Positions 1 to 4,928 of a stretch of 6,468 bases of DNA are shown here, piece by piece; position 1 is the stretch's first letter, and every line of letters starts with the position of its first letter. The DNA is from Chloroflexota bacterium. GTDB lineage: Bacteria > Chloroflexota > Dehalococcoidia > SAR202 > UBA11138. The stretch is taken from NCBI GenBank assembly GCA_022561955.1, contig JADFQF010000083.1, positions 1 to 6,468 of the forward strand, given 5' to 3'. The notes beneath the pieces are model-generated. The model was given only the letters and a program-made list of their open reading frames with translations. It did not search any database and was not told the origin of the DNA. The translations under genes and the position numbers were made by a program.

Positions 1-2
1 GT

Positions 3-1892
3 TCCGTTGAATCGACGTTGCTTGCCGACGCCGTGCAGCGCAGGCCAGACAGCAAGCCTGCGCCAGACTTCGAGCGCCCCGCCAAAGCGAGGACGGTCCT
101 GACCAGGGTACGGGAGAAGCTGGTCCGAAAGCCGAAGACTTCCAAGCCCAAGGCCTCGACCGCAGACCAACAGGTCCCGCAAGAAGCAGCAGCGTCTGCG
201 GAGATTGACAAAAAGCCTACGGAAGCCGCAGGCGAGAAGAGCGCGTCGACCGTGAGGCGCACGCTTGACGCCGGCTCGACGATGCCCTCTTCCATGAGCG
301 GCTCCCCGGCCGGAGAACAAGATATTTCGAGCGACAAGGTGGACGGCGCTCAGTCGGGCCTGCTCTCGCAGCCGATGATGGAGCACAGGGCTGACAGGCA
401 AGAGCCCCTTCGCCGCAGCTCGAAGGACACGGGCGCGGACGAAAACGCTCCCGGCGGCAAACAGTCGGCCCGAGTCGAGAGGTCGGAGGCACCCCCCCGC
501 AGCCTGGGAGAGGTATTTCATAAATCCGAAGACGCTACCCCGACGGCGCAAGACCGCAGGCCAGGTGACGGAGGGCGATCTCTTATTTCCCAGGCCGCTC
601 GCGGGATAATGCTCGGAGCGCAGCGCCTCGTCTTCAGGTCCGCTCCCTCTACCTCGGCAGAGACACCGGCGTTGGCGGGCGGTCAGGCAAAGGCATCTCC
701 GCCAAAGAAGCGTGCCACGCCTCCCGACGCCAGCCAAAGGGAGACCGACGCTCCCCGCGAAACGATGCCGGCTTCAGTGCTTCAACGCGCTGAAGGAACG
801 GCGCCTACACGGAAAGGAATCGTCCACAGAAGGCAAGCGGACAATGCCCCAACCGACGGCGTTGTCGACCGTGCGATTGCAGCCAGGTCACAGACTCGAC
901 CCATTGGCTCGACCGGGGCGGACGCGCTCTCCTCTGCGACGGGAGCGATCAGCAGTTTCCAGGCCTTGAAAAGCATCGTCTCCCGGAAGGCAGCTATAGA
1001 ACCAGGCAGTTCAGTGTCGGCGGAAGAACCCGCAGACCCACGAGCTCCCACTTCGGCAAAAGAGCGCAGCAATGTTCGTTCCGCGCGGGAGCTGCTCCAT
1101 CGAAAGACAGCCGATAGTCCTGCGGAATCAGTCAGCCAAGGTGAGGCGCTCGGTCAGGCGACTCTGAGTTCGCGGTTGGTGCGATCCTCTGAGCGGGGCG
1201 ACGTGAAATCCGAGGATGGGGCCGACGTGCTTCGCTCCGACGGTGACGGCAAGTCTGGGCAACCTACAGCCAGGCCCCGAAATTCGTTAAACCACACGCC
1301 GCAGGCCCAGCGAAGAACACAGCCTGCCTCGACGAACGCACCATTGCAGCGCGCGACGGCAGACACGACAACGTTGATGAGCAAGATAGGCCGGAGTCCC
1401 AACGGCTCCGGGCCCGATGAGACTCTAACGGAATCGGAGACTGGGCGAAATGAAGCCGCGGCGAAAGGACTTGGCAGAAAGCTCGGGGCGATGGTCCATA
1501 AGCGGGAGTCGCACGGCCTGGTCCGTGAAGACGCGCCGCACGTCGGCCCCGCACGACCCTCCAAGGCATCCCGAGCCGCCGACACCAACGCACCCGCCGT
1601 ACAGAGGACTTCGACGGCCAAAGCGCCGGCGTCTTTTCAGGGCAGAGCGGTCCACCGTACACCAATGGTCGGCGTATCAGCGACGACTCAGAACGGGGCC
1701 ATCTCGCGGGTGGTTGAGCAACCGGACCAGACGACGGCGGCAGAGCTCGACGAAACGGAAGAGCCGCTCTATAAGAAATTCACACCGAAGGATATCGAAT
1801 TCCTTAGCTCAAAGATGTTCACGTACATCAAGCGCAGACTCAGCGACGATCGTGAGAGGCACGGGCGGCCCGGCTTTTCCATGTGGTCGTAG
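3..1892 (+). CDS. Disordered repeat-motif protein of the eCIS operon, 5'-partial
   Basis: I do not recognise this protein as a named family. The frame is open to the left edge with no stop before the TTG at 18, so the true start probably lies outside the window; at least 629 residues are encoded. Almost the whole length is rich in Ala, Ser, Thr, Pro, Arg, Glu and Gly with few aromatic residues, as expected of an intrinsically disordered chain. There is no signal peptide or membrane segment in the visible part. A short motif of two aliphatic residues followed by Gln/His and Arg/Lys recurs throughout (VLQR, IVHRR, LLHRK, PLQR, MVHKR, AVQR, AVHR). The last 44 residues (1758-1889) differ: they are charged, contain Phe, Tyr and Trp, and look helical (core FLSSKMFTYIKRRLSDDRER). 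My recollection is that proteins ending in a similar basic helix occur in other eCIS loci, but I could not check this. The position, directly upstream of the LysM tube gene, corresponds to the Afp6/Pvc6 slot, yet this protein is far larger. A role as an assembly factor, tether or cargo adaptor is inference only. Coding is supported by the frame staying open for 1.9 kb and by tight coupling to the next gene. Confidence 0.8.
   Translation, partial: SVESTLLADAVQRRPDSKPAPDFERPAKARTVLTRVREKLVRKPKTSKPKASTADQQVPQEAAASAEIDKKPTEAAGEKSASTVRRTLDAGSTMPSSMSGSPAGEQDISSDKVDGAQSGLLSQPMMEHRADRQEPLRRSSKDTGADENAPGGKQSARVERSEAPPRSLGEVFHKSEDATPTAQDRRPGDGGRSLISQAARGIMLGAQRLVFRSAPSTSAETPALAGGQAKASPPKKRATPPDASQRETDAPRETMPASVLQRAEGTAPTRKGIVHRRQADNAPTDGVVDRAIAARSQTRPIGSTGADALSSATGAISSFQALKSIVSRKAAIEPGSSVSAEEPADPRAPTSAKERSNVRSARELLHRKTADSPAESVSQGEALGQATLSSRLVRSSERGDVKSEDGADVLRSDGDGKSGQPTARPRNSLNHTPQAQRRTQPASTNAPLQRATADTTTLMSKIGRSPNGSGPDETLTESETGRNEAAAKGLGRKLGAMVHKRESHGLVREDAPHVGPARPSKASRAADTNAPAVQRTSTAKAPASFQGRAVHRTPMVGVSATTQNGAISRVVEQPDQTTAAELDETEEPLYKKFTPKDIEFLSSKMFTYIKRRLSDDRERHGRPGFSMWS
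33..1661 (+). repeat. Degenerate ϕϕ(Q/H)(R/K) protein-level motif repeats
   Basis: Within the first gene about twelve short motif copies occur, starting near 33 (VQRR), 252 (VRRT), 513 (VFHK), 627 (LVFR), 777 (VLQR), 819 (IVHRR), 975 (IVSRK), 1092 (LLHRK), 1344 (LQRAT), 1491 (MVHKR), 1596 (AVQRT) and 1647 (AVHRT). Several are followed by a small Ala/Thr-rich stretch such as TADS or TADT, and some are preceded by a short possible amphipathic helix (for example before 627, 975 and 1491). The spacers run from about 14 to 87 residues and are irregular. The copies are not obvious DNA repeats, since codons differ from copy to copy, so the conservation appears to act on the protein. That this is a functional linear motif is inference. 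Confidence 0.5.
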
Positions 1893-1900
1893 GGAAGGAA
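1892..1900 (+). promoter_or_regulatory. Ribosome binding site of the LysM tube gene
   Basis: The sequence GGGAAGGAA begins on the last base of the upstream stop codon and ends seven bases before the ATG at 1908. It supports that start and suggests translation of the two genes is coupled. Confidence 0.75.
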
Positions 1901-1907
1901 TTTTTAA

Positions 1908-2579
1908 ATGGTAACTCAGCCACCGAGTGGGGAGCTGGCAAAGGCAACAATAACGAATCTCGACGACCCCGGCGCTAAGGCGATCGAGGTCTTGTTCAAC
2001 CCGACCGAGTACTCCGTGAGCAAGTCCAACACGTGGCAGCAGGTGAAGGTCGTGGGCTCCAACGTTCCTCGGCTCGAATTTACCTCGGGCGGCGCCACGA
2101 GCCTGAGCATGAACCTCATGTTCGATACCTACGAGAGCGGCGAAGACGTCCGCGATTACACGGGCAAAATCTACGATCTGACCAAGATAGAACCCAAGAC
2201 CGTGGACAAGACCTCCGGCGTGGGGCGTCCACCCAAATGCATGTTCAGCTGGGGGAAGACCTTCAATTTTCCCGCCGTGATAAAGAGCGTGAGCGTTCAA
2301 TACACGTTGTTCAAGTCCGACGGCACTCCCGTTCGCGCCAAGATGAGCCTGAGCCTCGAGGAGTGCGAGGACGATACGAAGAAGGCGGCACAGAACCCGA
2401 CATCTCAAGGGACCATGGGCGAGACCGTCTACGTCGTAAAACCGGGCGACACCATAGATTGGATCGCTCATGAAGAGCTTGGAGATTCGGCTCTATGGCG
2501 GCACATAGCCGACGACAACAATTTGGACAATCCCATGAACCTGCGACCGGGACAGGTCCTGGGCATCAGCATACCGTAA
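1908..2579 (+). CDS. CIS tube-fold protein with C-terminal LysM domain (Afp7/Pvc7-like)
   Basis: This 223-residue protein probably forms the ring that joins the baseplate hub to the first layer of the inner tube. Residues about 10-155 are the CIS tube-type domain. Its hallmark FNPTEY is at residues 30-35, followed by a Trp (W43), an MNLMFDTYE strand, a KCMFSWG segment (about 110-116) and a C-terminal beta strand ending SLSLEE. After a linker of about 20 residues comes a LysM domain at about 174-222 (VYVVKPGDTIDWIAHEELGD, then WRHIADDN, NP and LRPGQVLGI), which is complete. In phage and eCIS particles this LysM-type domain is used for baseplate assembly and not necessarily for binding peptidoglycan. 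The length matches family members of roughly 220-240 residues. No signal peptide is seen, consistent with cytoplasmic assembly. The ATG is set by a good ribosome binding site 15 bp after the previous stop; the next gene starts 14 bp downstream. The family assignment is strong; the exact ring position is inferred from Afp/PVC structures. Confidence 0.93.
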   Translation: MVTQPPSGELAKATITNLDDPGAKAIEVLFNPTEYSVSKSNTWQQVKVVGSNVPRLEFTSGGATSLSMNLMFDTYESGEDVRDYTGKIYDLTKIEPKTVDKTSGVGRPPKCMFSWGKTFNFPAVIKSVSVQYTLFKSDGTPVRAKMSLSLEECEDDTKKAAQNPTSQGTMGETVYVVKPGDTIDWIAHEELGDSALWRHIADDNNLDNPMNLRPGQVLGISIP

Positions 2580-2583
2580 GGAC

Positions 2584-2590
2584 GAGGGAG
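2584..2590 (+). promoter_or_regulatory. Ribosome binding site that decides the VgrG-like start
   Basis: GAGGGAG lies three bases before the ATG at 2594 (six bases if its GAGG core is the pairing segment). It favours 2594 over the in-frame ATG at 2495, which lies inside the LysM gene, has no comparable site and would add 33 residues unlike the family's N-terminus. Confidence 0.75.
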
Positions 2591-2593
2591 AAT

Positions 2594-4456
2594 ATGACCA
2601 CTGAAATCGCCGCATCAATTTTGGAAGTTAAGGTCGGCGGCTCGCTGTTGCAGCAAGCGCTGAGAGACTCGTTGAACGATACCGAGATCCAAAACGACCT
2701 CTATCTGCCCGACGTAGCAACAATGCGCTTTCACTTGAGCTCTCTAAGCAGACTCGGTTTGGACAATGATGTCGAGGCCGTGAGTGAAGCTTTTCCTATT
2801 GGCAAGGAAGTAGAGATCTCAGAGAGGAAATTGGGTGAGAGCGAGAGTAACGTCTTATTCGAGGGCGAGGTCACGTCTTTCTCCTTAGACTTCAAGTCCA
2901 TGATGGACGAGAGCCCGATGACCGTCGTCGTGCAGGCCCATGACAAGTCTCATCGAATGCACCGCGCAAAGAAGACCAAGACGTATCTCAACAAGAAGGC
3001 CTCCGATATCGCGAACGAAATAGCCCGTGAGCATGGCCTGACTCCGAAGGTCGACAGCACGAGCCAGGTCTACGAGCACCTCTTCCAGGCCAACATAACG
3101 GACTCGCAGTTTCTAAAACAGCTGGGCGACCGGGAAAACTGTGAGGTATATGTCAGCCAGGGAGAGCTACATTTCAAGAAACACCCCTCTACACCGGTTA
3201 GCGCCGGGGAGTTGAAATGGGGGAAAGAGCTGATGCAGTTCCGGGTGAAGTCCACCACGGCTTTTCAGATATCAGAGGTAGAGGTCGGGGGCTGGGACGT
3301 AATGAAGAAGGCGCCCATCACGGGAAGCGCGAAGTCTTCCAAGGTCCCCTACAAGATAGGAGAGGGCAAATCGGGTCCCGATATATCCAAGGCGGCCTTC
3401 GGCAATTCAATGGTGAAGATAGTTGACGTTCCCGTCGCCACCCAGGGCGAGGCGGACACGCTGGCCAAGTCGCTGGCGGAACAGGGCGCGAGAGACCACC
3501 TCTACGCCGAAGGAGTTGTCGCCGAGGGAATGGGCCAGATATTGCCGGGCAAGTCAGTGGACATTAAGGGGGTCGGCAGTACCTTCGACGGAAAGTACTT
3601 CATCACATCCACAACACACCGGTTCTCAGGAGACGAAGGCTACACGACGGCGTTCGAGGCAGGCAGCCGCCGACCCGGCACGCTTCTGGAGGCCGCGGGG
3701 GGCGGGGGTCAGTCAACATCTGTCGTCCACGGCTTTAACGGCGTTGTAGTGGGCCTCGTGACCAACAACAACGACAGCGAGAAGAAGCTCGGCAGGGTCA
3801 AGGTGAAGTTCCCCTGGTTGGATGACAATCAGGAGAGCCACTGGGCCCGCATCGCCACTCCCGACGCCGGTCCCGGAAGAGGGATGATGTGGATCCCGGA
3901 AGTGAATGATGAGGTCCTCATCGCCTTCGAGCACGGCGACATCAACAGGCCGTACGTCCTGGGAGGGTTGTGGAACGGGAAGGATGAGATGCCGGTCCCG
4001 CTGAGCGATGCCGTCGGAAGCGACGGCAAGGTGAATCAACGAATCATCAAGTCCCGGTCGGGCCACGTCATCATAATGGACGATACCCAGGGCAAGGAGT
4101 CCATCACGATACGCGACAAGACCGAGAAGAATGAGATCGTCATCGATTCCGCTAAAAACACCATATCCCTCAGGGTCGACGACGCGATTAGCGTGGAGGC
4201 TAAGGGCAAGATCACGTTCAAATCTTCGATGGACGACTTCATCATCGAATGTAAGAACTTCAAGGTGAACGCGCAGCAGAACAGCGAGATAAAGGCGAAC
4301 GCCAAGATTCTGGTGCAGTCCTCCGGGCAGCTCGAGATGAAGGGCATGCAGGCCACCCTGGAGGGCACGGTGAAGGCCGAGGTCAAGGGCGCGATGGTCG
4401 GTGTCGTCGGACAGACTCTGACCGAGATCAAGGGCATGATAGTCAAGATTAATTAG
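2594..4456 (+). CDS. VgrG-type baseplate hub and spike protein (Afp8/Pvc8-like)
   Basis: This 620-residue protein should trimerise to form the central hub and the membrane-piercing spike. Residues about 1-365 are the hub, of the phage late control gene D (gpD) type: an N-terminal SILEVKVGGSLLQQAL strand, a central NITDSQFLKQLGDRENCEVY segment (about 167-186), and an end piece with VDIKGVGSTFDGKYFI and a TTHRF turn. A Gly-rich linker (AAGGGGQ) leads to the gp5-type OB fold at about 377-465, marked by GRVKVKFPWLDD, SHWARIATPDAG, GMMWIPEVNDEVLIAF and RPYVLGGLWNG; the last three are classic VgrG signatures. From about 478 to 620 runs a beta-helix-like tail of alternating short hydrophobic and charged strands (HVIIMDD, ESITIRD, EIVIDS and so on), ending in MIVKIN. 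Nothing follows the beta helix, so there is no fused effector or PAAR domain. The two-domain fusion is seen in both eCIS hubs and T6SS VgrG; the neighbours favour eCIS. The start is chosen from the ribosome binding site and the family N-terminus. Confidence 0.94.
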   Translation: MTTEIAASILEVKVGGSLLQQALRDSLNDTEIQNDLYLPDVATMRFHLSSLSRLGLDNDVEAVSEAFPIGKEVEISERKLGESESNVLFEGEVTSFSLDFKSMMDESPMTVVVQAHDKSHRMHRAKKTKTYLNKKASDIANEIAREHGLTPKVDSTSQVYEHLFQANITDSQFLKQLGDRENCEVYVSQGELHFKKHPSTPVSAGELKWGKELMQFRVKSTTAFQISEVEVGGWDVMKKAPITGSAKSSKVPYKIGEGKSGPDISKAAFGNSMVKIVDVPVATQGEADTLAKSLAEQGARDHLYAEGVVAEGMGQILPGKSVDIKGVGSTFDGKYFITSTTHRFSGDEGYTTAFEAGSRRPGTLLEAAGGGGQSTSVVHGFNGVVVGLVTNNNDSEKKLGRVKVKFPWLDDNQESHWARIATPDAGPGRGMMWIPEVNDEVLIAFEHGDINRPYVLGGLWNGKDEMPVPLSDAVGSDGKVNQRIIKSRSGHVIIMDDTQGKESITIRDKTEKNEIVIDSAKNTISLRVDDAISVEAKGKITFKSSMDDFIIECKNFKVNAQQNSEIKANAKILVQSSGQLEMKGMQATLEGTVKAEVKGAMVGVVGQTLTEIKGMIVKIN

Positions 4457-4511
4457 CACCGTTCGATATGTTTACGGACTGCCGCAATGCAGAAGAAGGA
4501 AGACGAAAGAT
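4457..4511 (+). other. 55-bp gap between hub and gp25 genes
   Basis: This is the widest spacer in the window. It holds the ribosome binding site of the next gene but no convincing terminator: the only inverted pair noticed, CCGT with ACGG, is four base pairs long. I see no PAAR gene, which is too large for this space, and no clear promoter. Read-through transcription is therefore likely. Confidence 0.5.
4496..4500 (+). promoter_or_regulatory. Ribosome binding site of the gp25-like gene
   Basis: AAGGA sits in a purine-rich run (4491-4510), eleven bases before the ATG at 4512. The spacing is a little long and the rest of the run could contribute. The next in-frame ATG is at codon 29, inside the conserved region, so 4512 is the best start. 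Confidence 0.55.
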
Positions 4512-4925
4512 ATGAACTCGCCGGATAGAAGCAGAAACTTCCTGGGTCAGGGATGGACGTACCCTCTGGGCGTGGACGGGACCGGCGGCATAGCGATGTC
4601 CAGGGGCGAGAACGACATCGAGAACTCCATTCTCGCAATTCTGGGCACGGCCAAGGGCGAGCGCGTGATGCGTCCGGACTTTGGCTCATCCATCCACGAT
4701 TTTATCTTCGCGCCGAACAACGCGACGACACACGGGCTTCTCAGCTACCACGTCCGCGACGCCCTGGGATTCTGGGAGCCTCGAATCGAGGTGACGGACG
4801 TAGATGTGGCGGCGGACGAGCTGAATCCGAGCCGCGTGCTTATCAACATCGGCTACACAGTCATTACCACCAACGACAATCGAAACCTGGTCTATCCCTA
4901 CTACCTGATTCCCCTGGAGGAATAA
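4512..4925 (+). CDS. gp25-like baseplate wedge protein (GPW/gp25 family; Afp9/Pvc9-like)
   Basis: This 137-residue protein is a baseplate wedge subunit. In T4-type and eCIS baseplates gp25 starts sheath polymerisation, because its fold resembles the sheath handshake domain. The N-terminal FLGQGWTYPLGV (10-21) matches the G-x-GW-x-x-P lead-in usual in eCIS members. The family core is plain: IENSILAILGTAKGERVMRP with GERVMRPDFG at 49-58, which holds the conserved Glu-Arg and Phe-Gly pairs, then HVRDALGFWEPRIEVTDVDV (W88, EPRI 89-92), and a closing beta strand rich in Tyr. The length is typical (about 130-145). The stop is only three bases before the next gene's ATG, and the end of this gene carries that gene's ribosome binding site, so wedge subunits are likely made in a coupled ratio. 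No signal peptide is present. The family call is firm. Confidence 0.95.
   Translation: MNSPDRSRNFLGQGWTYPLGVDGTGGIAMSRGENDIENSILAILGTAKGERVMRPDFGSSIHDFIFAPNNATTHGLLSYHVRDALGFWEPRIEVTDVDVAADELNPSRVLINIGYTVITTNDNRNLVYPYYLIPLEE
4916..4921 (+). promoter_or_regulatory. Ribosome binding site of the gpJ-like gene
   Basis: GGAGGA is a near-perfect Shine-Dalgarno sequence seven bases before the ATG at 4929. It lies inside the last sense codons (Leu-Glu-Glu) of the gp25-like gene, which ties the two genes together and is the strongest such site in the window. Confidence 0.85.
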
Positions 4926-4928
4926 GTC

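Noticed and set aside
1154..1621. 155-codon minus-strand open frame opposite the disordered gene
   Set aside because: The disordered gene itself lacks a firm homologue, so I considered this strand. The plus frame stays open for 1.9 kb, carries repeated motifs throughout and joins the operon; this one is short, without a ribosome binding site or operon partner.
1450..1914. 154-codon plus-strand frame overlapping the end of the disordered gene and the start of the LysM gene
   Set aside because: It is a +1 shadow rich in Arg, Ser and Pro with no domain, and runs across the natural gene junction.
1809..2471. 220-codon minus-strand open frame opposite the LysM tube gene
   Set aside because: The plus strand here encodes a clear CIS tube and LysM protein; the antisense product is a His/Leu/Ala-rich shadow without domain features.
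2495..2593. 33-residue N-terminal extension of the hub protein
   Set aside because: This stretch is the out-of-frame end of the LysM gene, reads as low-complexity, and a better ribosome binding site sits before 2594.
2594..4456. Type VI secretion VgrG as the identity of the hub gene
   Set aside because: The fold alone is compatible, but the neighbours (a LysM tube protein, an eCIS-type gp25 with the G-x-GW lead-in, and a gpJ of the putative baseplate assembly type) belong to eCIS, and no Tss gene is present.
3713..4459. 248-codon open frame on the minus strand opposite the spike region
   Set aside because: It is exactly antisense to the well-supported OB-fold and beta-helix region of the hub gene, has no recognisable domain, and long antisense frames are expected in GC-rich coding sequence.
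4457..4511. Possible terminator or internal promoter in the widest gap
   Set aside because: Only a four-base-pair inverted repeat without a T run is visible, and no convincing promoter elements are seen.
4468..4515. 15-codon open frame ending in an ATGA overlap with the gp25-like start
   Set aside because: The overlap is suggestive of a leader peptide, but there is no ribosome binding site before its ATG and the sequence has no notable feature; chance is more likely.
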